Shown here piece after piece: positions 36,106 to 47,487 of a stretch of 64,000 nucleotides of DNA. The position numbers were made by a program, and so were the translations under genes. Below the pieces are notes generated by a model. That model had not been told where the DNA came from. It was given only the letters and a program-made list of their open reading frames with translations, and did no database searches. The DNA is taken from contig JAPFFF010000060.1 of the NCBI GenBank assembly GCA_039105265.1, positions 248,001-312,000 on the forward strand, in the 5' to 3' direction. Numbering within the stretch: position 1 is the first letter of the stretch; each line of letters opens with the position of its first letter. This DNA is from Tritrichomonas musculus (taxonomy: Eukaryota; Parabasalia; Tritrichomonadida; Tritrichomonadidae).

Positions 36106-36119
36106 AGTTTGGCCGCATT
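36089..36119. other. GC-rich 12-bp perfect hairpin followed by an A run
   Basis: AATGCGGCCAAA and TTTGGCCGCATT pair perfectly around a 7-base loop in a spacer that is otherwise over 75 percent AT, followed on the plus strand by CAAAAAAAAA. It sits about 230 bases before the BiP start. It could be the remnant of a small RNA gene end or a mobile-element tip. Confidence 0.6.
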
Positions 36120-36341
36120 CCAAAAAAAAAATATTTTAAAATTAAGTTATACTATTACAATTCTTTTTAAAACAGTGATAAAGACAATGTTGTAAAAATA
36201 AAATCTAAAAATTCAAACTACCCGGAAAAATTTATGAAACTTTTTGAAATAATTTTTTAAAAAAAATCTAAATACAGATATTTTAATAAAAAAATAAAGT
36301 GATTTATCATTGAAAAGTTGATTTTTGTAACTTTGGTCATA

Positions 36342-36346
36342 TCACA
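36342..36346 (+). promoter_or_regulatory. Trichomonad initiator element TCACA before BiP
   Basis: TCACA sits eight bases before the ATG of the HSP70 gene and fits the TCA-Y-W initiator consensus. It predicts a very short leader, as is usual in trichomonads. Confidence 0.65.
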
Positions 36347-36351
36347 TTGCA

Positions 36352-38289
36352 ATGTTGCTTCTACTTATATTGACAGTACTTGAAGTCAGTGCCGATGAAG
36401 AAGAAATTGGAACAGTTATTGGTATCGATCTTGGAACTACATTTTCATGCGTTGGTGTTTTCCAAAATGGCAAAGTTGAAATCATTGCAAATGAAGCAGG
36501 TAATCGTATTACTCCATCAGTTGTTTCTTTTACTGAAAATCAAAGATTTGTTGGTGATTCAGCAACTCCTCAAATGATCTCAAACCCAAAGAACACAATT
36601 TTTGCAGTAAAGCGTCTGATTGGACGTCGTTACAATGATCCAGAAGTTCAAAACGAATTAAAACGTTTGCCATATAAAGTTGTTGATAGAAATGATCGCC
36701 CTTATGTTGAAATAGACTTTAAAGGCGAAGTGAAAAATCTTTCACCTGAAGAAATTTCAGCAATGGTTCTTACGAAGATGAAGAACATTGCAGAAGATTA
36801 TATTGGAAAAACAGTTAAAAATGCAGTGGTTACAGTTCCTGCCTATTTCAACGATGCTCAAAGAAAAGCAACAAAAGATGCTGGTGCCATTGCTGGACTT
36901 AATGTTATGCGAATACTTAATGAACCAACAGCAGCAGCCATTGCCTATGGTCTTGATAAGAAAGACAATCAAAAAATCCTTGTTTTTGACCTTGGTGGCG
37001 GTACATTCGATGTCTCGCTCCTTTCAATTGAAGATTCCTTTTTTGAAGTCCTGGCAACAGCAGGCGATACACATCTTGGTGGAGAAGATTTTGACAACAG
37101 AGTCGTAGATCACTTTTTTGATGTTTTCAAACGTCGTACAGGAAAAGATGCCTCAACAGACATCAAGGCGATGGCCAAACTAAAACGTGAAGCAGAAAAA
37201 GCAAAGCGAGCACTTTCAACTCTTCACCAAACACGCATTGAAATAGAAGGATTCTTTGATGGCGAAGATCTTTCCGAGCCATTTACTCGTGCTCGTTTTG
37301 AAGAACTAAACATGGATCTCTTTAGAAAAACAATGACTCCTGTTCAGCAAGTTTTGAAAGATGCACAAGTTTCAAAGCATGAAGTAGATGAAATAGTTCT
37401 TGTTGGGGGTTCAACACGTCTTCCAAAGATTCAACAACTTGTTCGTGACTTTTTCAATGGCAAATCACCATGTAAATCAATCAACCCAGATGAAGCAGTT
37501 GCATATGGAGCTGCTGTTGAAGGCGGTGTTCTTTCAGATGATCCTGATGCTCAAGACATTGTCATTATAAATGTAAATTCACTCACACTTGGCGTCGAAA
37601 CAGTCGGTGGAATTATGGCCGAACTCATCCCTCGTAACACACGCATTCCAGTGAAAAAAGTGCAAACATTTGTCACTTCGCAAGATGACCAAGAATATGT
37701 TCGAGTTCAAATTTTTGAAGGTGAACGTGCAATGACTCGTGATAATCATTTCCTTGGAGCATTCGATCTCACAGGACTTCCACCTGGTCCAAGAGGAACC
37801 GTTCAAATACAAGTAACTTTTGAACTCGATCAGAACAACATCCTAAAAGTCACTGCTGAAAATGGCGAGAATAAAGAGTCAATCACAATCAACGCCCAAG
37901 AAGCGCGCCTTTCTGAAACTGATAAAGAAGAAGCAATTCGTAATGCACAAGATTGGGCCCAAGAAGATGAAAAAATAAAATTATCAGTCCAGGCTAAGAA
38001 TAGTCTGGAAATGCTTATTTATTCGGCAAAATCAAATTTAAATAAAGATGAGATAAAAGAAAAAATTGATGATGATGAACGTAAAGAACTCAAAAAAGCA
38101 ATTCGTGAAGCGTTTGATTGGATAGAATCAAATGGTGATGAAGATGCAGAAATTTATGAACAAAAAAGAAAAGAATATGAAAAAATCCTCAGAAAAGTTA
38201 TTTCTAATACACCTGAAAGTGCCGGATTAGCTGAAGTCATCGATGATGATGATGATTTCGAAGAAAATGATGAACTAATTGATTTATAA
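36352..38289 (+). CDS. BiP: BiP-type HSP70, endoplasmic reticulum chaperone (645 aa)
   Basis: ATP-dependent chaperone of the secretory pathway. Residues 1-14 are a hydrophobic signal peptide ([14 protein letters not shown]), then [20 protein letters not shown], the first phosphate loop; [16 protein letters not shown] ([14 protein letters not shown]) and the adenosine motif [13 protein letters not shown] follow, then the peptide-binding domain and an acidic C-terminus. Length is normal for BiP. The C-terminus ends NDELIDL rather than a terminal KDEL-type signal. The stop is TAAATAAA, joining a TAAA polyadenylation-type motif. The start is set by the initiator eight bases upstream. The gene is intact and codon use is distinctly less AT-rich than neighbours, as expected for high expression. 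Confidence 0.95.
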   Translation: MLLLLILTVLEVSADEEEIGTVIGIDLGTTFSCVGVFQNGKVEIIANEAGNRITPSVVSFTENQRFVGDSATPQMISNPKNTIFAVKRLIGRRYNDPEVQNELKRLPYKVVDRNDRPYVEIDFKGEVKNLSPEEISAMVLTKMKNIAEDYIGKTVKNAVVTVPAYFNDAQRKATKDAGAIAGLNVMRILNEPTAAAIAYGLDKKDNQKILVFDLGGGTFDVSLLSIEDSFFEVLATAGDTHLGGEDFDNRVVDHFFDVFKRRTGKDASTDIKAMAKLKREAEKAKRALSTLHQTRIEIEGFFDGEDLSEPFTRARFEELNMDLFRKTMTPVQQVLKDAQVSKHEVDEIVLVGGSTRLPKIQQLVRDFFNGKSPCKSINPDEAVAYGAAVEGGVLSDDPDAQDIVIINVNSLTLGVETVGGIMAELIPRNTRIPVKKVQTFVTSQDDQEYVRVQIFEGERAMTRDNHFLGAFDLTGLPPGPRGTVQIQVTFELDQNNILKVTAENGENKESITINAQEARLSETDKEEAIRNAQDWAQEDEKIKLSVQAKNSLEMLIYSAKSNLNKDEIKEKIDDDERKELKKAIREAFDWIESNGDEDAEIYEQKRKEYEKILRKVISNTPESAGLAEVIDDDDDFEENDELIDL

Positions 38290-38446
38290 ATAAACAAAAA
38301 AAGTTCATTAAAAATAATAAAACAATTATTACCAATAGTAAAATTGAAATATTATAATAAATAAATAATTTGTTATTTTAAATAAATAATCAAAATTAAT
38401 TAAGATATTATGATTTATAATATTTGAGTTTATACTCTCAATTCCA

Positions 38447-39376
38447 ATGAAAAAAACTTTTAAAATTTTGGAAATTGAATTAAAATTTTGTTATTCATTT
38501 GATTTAATGAATACAATACATTTTCAAGACCTCCCTTTACAGTACCAAGCAATGAAAGATGGAATTCAGAATGAATATATTCAACAGATATATTCGAAAT
38601 TTTTTTTCAGATATTTAACATTTTCGGAAATCAAAAATGAAGAGAAAAATAGCATAACAAATAGCCCAGAAGATTTTATTATCTCTCATCTTAAAGATTT
38701 TAAATTTATAACATATCTGCTAATGACACGAATAGGATGCCGATTATTTAATAAAAATATCGATATAAATTCTGATCAAAGTGACTATATTCATGTAATA
38801 TTTTGCGCAGAAAATGAGTGTATAATGATTCATGATATACCAAAATCCAAATTTACAAAAATTCTTAATGAATTAAAAAATCTGCATATTTCACTGATTA
38901 ACTCAAACATAGATTTACAAAATGATGAAGGGGAAGAAATAGATCGTCTAGCAAATGAAGAGATTAATTGTTTTATTACTCATTTTATAAAAGAAATCAA
39001 AAGAAATAAATTTGTAAATGACACAATCAGGCCAATTGTTGGATATTTGATTCGAAGATACTTTTATCCGACCAAATTTTTTAAAGATCCAAACTTTTTT
39101 ACATTTGATTCAAAAACGAAGGAGCAAGAAACGAAATCCAAATTAAAAGAACTCATATTCACTCGAATTGATACTGATAAAAAATTTGAATTTATCGGCC
39201 AAGATGAATTTGTTGAAATAGCAAATGAAATAAATGCAAAAGACAATCAAATATACTTAAAAGACTTCCAAAAGAATGAATTTATTTTATTAAGGAAAAT
39301 ACATGATAATGGAAAAGCCTACTTTTATTTGGTTATTCATCTACAAACACTTTTTATCTTTATGATGAAAATATAG
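38447..39376 (+). CDS. N-terminal part of a Sel1-kinase family protein, truncated (309 aa)
   Basis: It opens MKKTFKILEIELKF; a second start at residue 22 (MNTIHFQDLP) is also possible. Residues 30-240 match no domain I can name but have the helical look of the N-terminal region of trichomonad Sel1-TKL kinases. The end, LKDFQKNEFILLRKI then FYLVIHLQTLFIFMMK, is the first part of the degenerate kinase N-lobe in that family, after which the frame stops. The missing continuation (SHRCFMKCYG...) begins at 41281. I infer one ancestral gene split by the DNA in between. Confidence 0.55.
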   Translation: MKKTFKILEIELKFCYSFDLMNTIHFQDLPLQYQAMKDGIQNEYIQQIYSKFFFRYLTFSEIKNEEKNSITNSPEDFIISHLKDFKFITYLLMTRIGCRLFNKNIDINSDQSDYIHVIFCAENECIMIHDIPKSKFTKILNELKNLHISLINSNIDLQNDEGEEIDRLANEEINCFITHFIKEIKRNKFVNDTIRPIVGYLIRRYFYPTKFFKDPNFFTFDSKTKEQETKSKLKELIFTRIDTDKKFEFIGQDEFVEIANEINAKDNQIYLKDFQKNEFILLRKIHDNGKAYFYLVIHLQTLFIFMMKI

Positions 39377-41280
39377 AGGAGATGCATTTTATAAATATGC
39401 AATTATGGCAAACAATATATATGCCATTCGATAGATAATTAATGCACTAACTAATATATTCTCTTAAATTTGTTATAACTAGCCTACCTTTCGAAAAAAT
39501 GAGGTGACAAATTCAATTTTTTAGATACCCTTTTTCGTGATCTGGCAGTGACTGATTTAAAAGAAATAGAAAATAAGTATTAATATCCTAAGTTGTTTTT
39601 AGATCATTGATCGGAAACTAATAAATCAATGTTGATCATATGAAAACGAAAAAACATCAATTTTTTCACAAAACTTCAAACGCAAAAAAAAATTTACAGA
39701 TCACCCGGTATCGAGATTTTTTAAGCATTGATAAGACATAACATGTTCATAATAAAAATATTATGAATTTGTGAATTTTTTTTCTAGATAAAAAATTTAA
39801 GCCATTTTAATTTTGCATAATTTTCGTTTTTTTGACACTTTGATCCAAAAAAATGATGTGAATCTTTTTTTATGTAAGTATTTAAGTAAAAATAAAAAAT
39901 AAAATAAATTTGTTAAATAATATATTTTAAATAGCAAAAATATTTTCTGGCGAAACTAAAAGCCATTTTGTTTAAGCGTTTGAATATTAAATTAAATTGA
40001 TTTTCCAATTCATTGCAAATAGCAAATCTTACTTTTTTGATAAATATGTATGTTTTAATAATTTTTTTGTTATATAAATTATAATTATATCAAAAGATTT
40101 TAAAATTTTCCAAGATATTTGTGTTTAATTTGAAAAATACGTTAAATATAAAATAAACGTACATTTTGATCATATTTTGGATCATATTAAATTTTTTGCA
40201 GAAAGAATTGAATCATTAATATATTATATTAATTTTATATCTATTATAATTTATAAATTCATGTTTTAATTTAAAAATTTCTCCTGTAATTTTGGAAAAT
40301 TTACATTTTAAAATATTCTGTATCTCTGAAAAAGTTTTTTAAAACTAAAGTTTTCCTCAAAAATTCTCTAAAGATTTATTATAGAAGTTTTTTATATGAA
40401 TATCTATCATTTTAATAAGTGGTATAATTAAAATAATATTAAATTTTTATTCATTCTACATTTATTGATTGAGATATATGAAATGCATAATTATTTGCAT
40501 GCTTTTTATTTTGAACAGCTAAACTTTTTGCTACACTTAATTTATTTTACAATATTTTATTATATGGTTTTCTCTTTTTTATGTAATCTTTAATACAATG
40601 TATCAAATAAAAATATGATAGCATTAAGCTTTTGATATTCGAAATCTATGTTTACAACATCAAATTATTCAAAAATAATTATTGAATAAATCGAAACGAA
40701 TCAAAAATATTCTTTTTTGAAGAACTTATTGCCTATTTAATTTTTTAGATAATTTGAATAATATTAAATTCAAATATTCTGATATATTGAAAATATGAAT
40801 AGAATATGATCGTTTAATATATAGCTTTATAAATAACTGATTTTTTTATGTTATTCTATATAATATTCTTTTTTAAAAAGCATATTTATGGATTTAATAT
40901 TTATTACATGATTAAATATTTATGTAACTCAATACCGGGTGAAAATTATAAAAAGATATTTAAGAAAAATATTACCAAAAAAATTGTTTTGGCAATATTT
41001 CAAAGAATATTTAAAATTAAACTATTTTGAAATATTATTTCATCTAGTTATATTAATATTATTATTAATTTTTTAATAATATTCAAGTATCTTCAAACGG
41101 TCATGAAATCACATCATATATTGTCAACCTATTTTCTCAAAATTGAAGGACTAAATCTTCATAAAAAGTGTATATTTATATTCATAAATAAGTATAAAAT
41201 GCTGTGGCAAAATATTTATCCAAACCCTTCAGCAAATTCGTTTTTCATCTCCTCTGAAAATATATTATAATGTCAAAGAA
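39377..41280. other. AT-rich insert of about 1.9 kb without genes, with a 15-bp inverted repeat pair
   Basis: There is no convincing gene. Near-perfect inverted copies of TCACCCGGTAT(C/T)GAG lie at 39701-39715 and about 40928-40942 (14 of 15 match); they are the only GC-rich words in the region and could be ends of a decayed DNA transposon of about 1.24 kb. No target duplication is visible. A piece near 41140 (AAAATTGAAGGACTA) recurs near 63915. The whole stretch interrupts the reading sense of a Sel1-kinase gene. Confidence 0.45.
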
Positions 41281-44200
41281 ATGACCAATGAAAAAGAATT
41301 TGGTGAAAAATATTCACATAGATGTTTCATGAAGTGTTATGGATTAATAAAAGAAAAAGGTGTTTGCATTGGGTTTTTATATCAGTATTTAAACAATGGT
41401 TCACTTGATGAATATGTGAAATCAAATGAAAAAATTGATAATATTTTCATATTGATGACATTAAGTAGAATTTTCGAAGGAATTGAATTCTTGCATTGTA
41501 ATTCTCTCATTTTTCGAGACCTTAAACCAGCAAATGTTCTTTTTGACAACAACTATGTTCCATATATTTCTGATTTAGAAACGATTAGGACTTCAATTCG
41601 AAAAGAAGATTATCGTGCTGGTGAATCATTGACAAATAATATTGGATCTTTATTATATTCGTCACCAGAACAATATTCTGGTCAATATTATTCATATCCA
41701 ACTGATATTTATTCTTTTGGATTAATCATTTACTTCTTGTTTGAGAAAAAACATTCCAAAAGTGATGGAGAAGTATCAACAATGACAATTGGTCCTTTGA
41801 ATTTCAAAAATCTTTATAATAAATGTATTAATGTTGATCAAAATAATCGACCTGGAGTTGGATATATTAAGCAAGTTCTTTGTGAAGAAATAAATAATTT
41901 TCAATACATGGAAAATTTTTTAATTAATGAAAATGTTTTTGAAAATGATTCTTTGTTAATTGATTATATTTATGAAAGCTTATCAATGCAATATAACACA
42001 TCTGAAAGATTTATCAATAAAATATATGATGATATTAAGTTGGTTTTTGATTTGATCATCATGATAAAACAAAATGATGAATCATGCTTTTTTTAAAATT
42101 GGGCGAAATATATAAAGAAGCTCTTGGTGTTAAACAAGATTACAATAGATCATTGAAATATTGTAAAATGTCAGCAGATTTGAATATTTCAGATGCAATG
42201 GTATGTGTAGCAAATTTTTATTATAATGGACAAGGTGTCAAACAAGATTTTAATGAAGCAAAAAAGTATTATGAAAAGGCAGCACAATTAAATAATTCAT
42301 TTGCTTTTGACTGTTTAGGAAATCTCTATTTTAATGGGAAAATAGAAAGTCCAAATTATATAAAAGCGAAAGAATATTATGAAAAAGGAGCCGAATTAAA
42401 TAACTTAGAATCACTTTATAAATTAGGTTTTTATTATTTAATTGGTACTACAGGGAAAAAAGATTATTCTAAAGCAATTGAATATTTTAAAAAAGCAGCA
42501 AATCAAAATCATCCAAGAGCAAATTATATTTTAGGAAAATTATATTATAATGGTGAAGGAGTTAAGCAGGATTATTTAATAGCTAAAGAATATCTTGAAA
42601 AATCTGCAAATTATAATGATCCAGATGCTCTTTTATTATTAGGTGATCTTTATTATCATGAATATGGTGTCAAAAAAGACTATTTAATTGCCAAAAACTT
42701 TTATGAAAAATCAGCACATTTAGGAAATCCAGATGCTGTGCTAATGTTAGGTAAAATTTATTATAATGGGGAAGGTGTTGAACAAGACTATCAATTTGCA
42801 AAAGAATGCTTTGAAAATGCAGCTAGTTTTCAAAATTCTACTGCATATATATTTTTGGCAATGCTATATTATTATGGAAAAGGAGTCGAGAAAGATTTCA
42901 AAAAGGCCAAAGAACTTATTGAATTATCGGCGAATTCAGACAATTCTGATGGTTATTTAAATATGGGAAATATTTGTTTCAATGGGGATGGAGAGAATAA
43001 AGATTTTAAGGCAGCGATATTCTGGTATGAAATAGCAGCTGATAAAAATCATCCAATTGCAATGATTAATTTGGGATACATGTATGAAAATGGTCTTGGT
43101 GTTCAAAAGGATTATTTAAAAGCAAGAAAGTATTATGAAAAAGCAGCTAAACAAAACAACTCCCAAGCTTTGTTGAAACTCGGTGATATTTATGAAAATG
43201 GATATGGTGTTAAGCAAGATCATAAAAAAGCTAAAGAATATTATGAATCTTCTGCATTATTAAATAACTCAGATGCTATGAATAATTTAGGAACTATGTA
43301 CATGAGCGGTTTTGGAGTTAAACAAAATCCAAGTAAAGCAAAAGAATATTATGAATTAGCAGGTCGATTAGGAAATTCGACAGCATTAGCAAATTTGGGC
43401 GATATATATTATGAAGGGATAATTGTTGAAAAGAGTTATGAAAAATCAAAATATTTTTATGAACAATCAGCTATGCTTAATAATCCATTAGGACAATACA
43501 ATTTGGCATACTTTTATGAAAAAGGACTATCTGGTGAAAAGAACTATAAAAAAGCATTAGAATTGTATGAAAAATCTGCTCAACAAAACAATGTAAATTC
43601 ACTCATACATTTAGGAAATCTCTATTATAATGGAGAAATAGTAAAACAAGATTATTTACAAGCCAAAAAATATTATGAAATTGCAGGAAAGCAAAACAGT
43701 TCTTGTGCTTGGAATAATTTGGGTAATTTATATGAAAATGGCTATGGTGTCGGAAGAGATTATAAAAAAGCAAAGTCGTATTATGAATCAGCAACATTAA
43801 AGAATGATTCAAATGCTTTTTTAAATTTAGGAAATATATTTAAAGAAGGAAAAGGCGTCCCAATAGATTATTTGAAAGCAAAAATTTATTTCCAAAAGTC
43901 AGCTGACTTAGGCAATTCTTTTGCCTATGTTAATTTTGGTTGTCTTTATTTCCATGGTGAAGGTGTTTCCAAAGATTATCGAAAAGCAAAAGAAAATTTT
44001 GAAAAAGGAACAAAGCTCAATAATTCAGCTGCATTTGTTTATTTAGGAAAGCTATATTACCATGGATATTATGTTAAAAAGAATTATTCAAAAGCAAAAG
44101 AATGTTTTGAAAAAGCATCACATATGAATTATTCTGAAGCATATTTGAAATTGGGAAAACTTTATCTCAATGGATTTTTATAAAAAATTATGAGTTAGCA

Positions 44201-45454
44201 GCACAGCTCGATAATTCATATGCTCAGTTTATTTTAAGTTCATTATATTCAACAGGTGATCAAATTAAAATTGACATACCAAAAGCAACTCAATGTTTAT
44301 TTAATTGCATTGAAAAAAATAATGAAAAAATAATAATACACAATTACATTGAAAAATCGGTTTCTTCTTTTACTAGATATAACAAATACTTCTATCGTTC
44401 ATTCAATGATCTTGGTTTAATTTGTTTGCTATATTCAAAAGATTTTGATAAAGCATGCGAATATATAAAAAGAGCTGCTCTTAATGAATATCCATTTGGA
44501 CAAAATAACTTCGGCTTATTAAATGAATTGTATCTGAATGATATTGAAAAAGCGAAATACATGTATGAAAGATCATCAGAGCACAATTTTCCACTTGCTG
44601 AATTCAATCTTTCCATTTTTTATGAAAAAAATAATCAAATTGAAAAGGCAGTTGATTATTTAATCAGAGCATCTGATCATATAAATGAGCCTTTGAAATT
44701 CCACGGTCATCATCATTATGATAAAAGACTAGAGATATCAAAATTATTCGTTATTTGTTTGGCAAACTTGAAGCTGACAGATTATTTTTTGACAAATTTA
44801 AATCTTGAAGAAGCCAGAATATATTTCATTAGAATTTTTACTAACCTGCAAAACAAATATGCAGATGAATCATATAAATTTAGATTTAAATATAATGAAA
44901 AAGATTCAAACAATGTTTTTTCATATCTTAAAACGTTTATTCTCAATTTTCCTTTATTCAATCTTACTAATCAGTCAAATTTGAATGTTAATTTGAATGA
45001 TTCGAGCAATTTGAAACAAAGTGGAACAAATGACATCGATTTGGAATGTTTAGAGAATGTCGAAACTCATCCAAACATAATTGAAAGAGAAAATATTGAT
45101 GAATTCGTGAATTCAAGGAAAAATGAAGGCAATGGTTTATTCCAAAATATTTACAATTATATTAAAGGCATTGCTCTTTATGCATTCAATCATTCAAATA
45201 ATGATTCAAAAGAAAAATTTATTTTTGAAGATTCTGGTGAATTATTTGATTTTGTAATTTTAAAGGATCATTTGAAAAAAATTTTAATTGAACAAATTAA
45301 GGAGTGTATTTCAATTATGACCCAAATTCTGTATCAAAATCCATTTAGTATTTTATTTGGCAGAATTAATATTGAATCTAAAAAATTTCAAGATGATGGT
45401 AGAAAAATGGTGAAAGATATCAAAGATGAATTCTATGAAGGTTTTTTTAATTAG
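41281..45454 (+). pseudogene. Degenerate TKL kinase C-lobe plus Sel1 repeats, frameshifted
   Basis: Residues of the first part (41281-42096) are a kinase C-lobe: FRDLKPANVLF catalytic loop, ISDLETIR in place of DFG, and SSPEQYSG for APE, so catalysis is doubtful. The glycine loop and VAIK lysine are absent. From 42084 a shift inside a T run leads into about 19 Sel1 repeats of 36 residues (YYNGEGVKQDYLIAKEYLEK type), to 44183. A second shift near 44180 leads on to NYELAAQLDNSYAQF and the family C-terminus (DEFYEGFFN) at 45454. Sel1 proteins are solenoid scaffolds in signalling. With two frame shifts and no start, I call it a recent pseudogene, unless the shifts are sequencing errors. Confidence 0.7.
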
Positions 45455-46023
45455 AAAAAAAATAGGATTTTACAGAAAAATATTATGATTTTGAGTTGCT
45501 GGATGAACTCAAATTCTTGGTAATCATTAGAATGATCTTTCAAAGATCAACACATTATTAATAAAAAACATAAATATTAGAAACTTTTTACATGTGTTTC
45601 CTACAATGATTTATAAAAAAAAATTATGAAGGCAAAAAATATAAATTAATGTTTAATTTTTATTTATACATTTAATTTTTCATCATATTTAAACATTATT
45701 TTTATTAAAATCTTAAAATTAAAAAAGATATAAGCATTTTAAAATTCACTTTTTCAGAAGAACCTTTATATCAAATTGAAAGAATTTCGGCTATTCTAAT
45801 CTATTAGAAATTTTTATATAAAAATAAGCTTTTCAATTTTGATAAAATTTTATTTATTTATTTATATAAAACAAATTGAAAAAGTTTTTTCACATAAGCT
45901 TTTTTTGGTTTATAAATAAATATAATGAATATATATTACAGTATGTAATTATGGTAAACAAGCCTCTCAATTTATTTCAAAAAGTTTGTAAAATGTGAAG
46001 AAATTTTCCCTTAAATGCATACT

Positions 46024-46082
46024 AAAAATTGTGAGAATGTGAACACATATGTGTTCTAAATTAAAAATTGTGAGAATGTGAA
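46024..46082. promoter_or_regulatory. Direct repeats flanking a 16-bp palindrome upstream of the acyltransferase gene
   Basis: AAAAATTGTGAGAATGTGAA occurs twice, at 46024-46043 and 46063-46082, exactly 39 bases apart. Between them sits the perfect palindrome GAACACATATGTGTTC (46041-46056). The set ends 52 bases before the ATG at 46134. Two identical 20-mers and a palindrome in a promoter suggest transcription-factor binding sites. The rest of 45455-46020 is plain AT-rich spacer. Confidence 0.5.
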
Positions 46083-46133
46083 TTTGATTCAATTTTTTTT
46101 TTGAATTGATAAATAGCCGTTCCATACTAAATT

Positions 46134-47087
46134 ATGGTTAAACTCTATTCAAGTACACCAAGCTATTATCCAGAATATACTCACCAAACGGAACTATCAG
46201 ACGTTTCAGACGAAGAATTTATGTCAGCTTGGAAACCTCGCAAATATTTGTGGTATCATCGAGTTTTTCAAATCATCTGTTTTTTCTTATTCTTAGGACC
46301 GATCCGTGCTGTAATTGGCATCACTGTTTTTATTCTAACAATTTGCTTAATCGTTTTAATCAGATATATAATACATAAGTTAGAGCTACCAATTGATACA
46401 GGTAAAAGATTTTGCATCTCAATTGCAAATTTTGGCTTCAGATTTCTGCTATTTGCTTTTGGAATCGTACATATCAAAGTCAATGGTAAAATTGATCCCA
46501 AAACTCGCGTTTTTGTTGCAAATCATACTGTTTATGTTGATCCAATGATCATCAGTTGTATTCATCCCGTTACTGTTGTCATGAAAAAGGAGGTTGCTGG
46601 CTCTTCATTTACAAAATATCTGATGGAAATAGTTGATCCAGTTTTCATCGATCGTAGCGCTCACACAGGAGCTTCCAAGCATGTAGTAGAGCGTGCAAAC
46701 AATCCTAAACGTTTTCCAGTACTTATTTTTCCCGAAGCAACAATGAATAATGGCGATCATTTGCTCAAATTTCATCGTGGAGCGTTCTTATCAAAACAAA
46801 AAGTTCAGCTTTTTTGTATTCGTTACTGGCAGCCTCTTGTGCCTCATGGTTGGAATCAATTTGCTTGGACAACTGTATCAATGCCAATGTATTTATTCGA
46901 AGTGTTTTCAATGCCTTTTACTTTCGTTTCTGTAGATGTACTTGACCCAATTACCCTTGATGTTGAAGGAAAAGGTGATGTTCAGACTTTCACAGATTAT
47001 GGGCAATTGAATATGGCAAATCACTTGGGAGTTAAAGCTATAACTCGTTCAAGTAATGAATTATTCATGAAGGAAAAAGAAGAGTAA
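46134..47087 (+). CDS. 1-acylglycerol-phosphate/lysophospholipid acyltransferase-like (317 aa)
   Basis: Transfers an acyl chain to a lysophospholipid in phospholipid synthesis, at the ER membrane. Seen: one or two membrane spans near residues 45-85 (IICFFLFLGPIRAVIGITVF), the HX4D catalytic motif in ANHTVYVDPM near 130, and the block FPEATMNNGDHLLKFHRGAF near 200, equivalent to the PEGT/acyl-acceptor motif. The residues FIDRSA form the motif-II equivalent. This is the LPCAT1/AGPAT9-like layout. Length is normal and the frame intact. The stop is TAAATT. Confidence 0.88.
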   Translation: MVKLYSSTPSYYPEYTHQTELSDVSDEEFMSAWKPRKYLWYHRVFQIICFFLFLGPIRAVIGITVFILTICLIVLIRYIIHKLELPIDTGKRFCISIANFGFRFLLFAFGIVHIKVNGKIDPKTRVFVANHTVYVDPMIISCIHPVTVVMKKEVAGSSFTKYLMEIVDPVFIDRSAHTGASKHVVERANNPKRFPVLIFPEATMNNGDHLLKFHRGAFLSKQKVQLFCIRYWQPLVPHGWNQFAWTTVSMPMYLFEVFSMPFTFVSVDVLDPITLDVEGKGDVQTFTDYGQLNMANHLGVKAITRSSNELFMKEKEE

Positions 47088-47171
47088 ATTATTTTTAATT
47101 ATTGATAAATTAAAATTATAATAAACAAAAAGATAATTTTAATTATACGTTTTTTTTTTTTTTTTTTTTAG

Positions 47172-47315
47172 CAATGGAATCGACTAATACCGATTCCTCG
47201 TCCTTTCGGCAAAGGAAATGGATATAAGAAAAATCAAGATTCAGATCATGTTAATTTGACCTTTAAAGGTCAAATTTTGACATTATATAGAAAACCAATC
47301 AAACTTTTTGAATGA
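47172..47315 (+). pseudogene. Orphan C-terminal coding fragment of 47 residues behind a long T run
   Basis: After a run of more than 20 T bases and TAG, an open frame reads WNRLIPIPRPFGKGNGYKK and continues to a TGA at 47315 with a polar, protein-like composition, unlike the AT-rich spacer around it. It has no in-frame ATG. It contains a 24-base perfect palindrome (47253-47276; core GACCTTTAAAGGTC). I do not know the parent protein. The T run followed by AG resembles a splice acceptor but lacks the trichomonad intron end (ACTAACACACAG). The remainder of 47088-47487 is plain spacer. Confidence 0.35.
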
Positions 47316-47487
47316 TAATAAACTACTATATTTATGCAATAAATAGCAGCAAAACCCGTTTACTTCCTTCTAAAACCAGATTTTATCATGATATTAATAG
47401 CTTTACTTTTCAGATGACTTAATTTCAATAAATTAAAGTTTTCCACAATAATCATGAGTTAAATAATAAATATCAAAAATAATGTGT

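Noticed and set aside
39377-41280. Possible tRNA or other RNA genes in the large AT-rich spacers
   Set aside because: No cloverleaf arms, B-box (GGTTCGAAT-type) or other RNA gene signals were found here or in the other spacers.
47140-47175. Intron 3' end at the poly-T plus AG
   Set aside because: Trichomonad introns end in ACTAACACACAG, absent here; no matching 5' site was seen.
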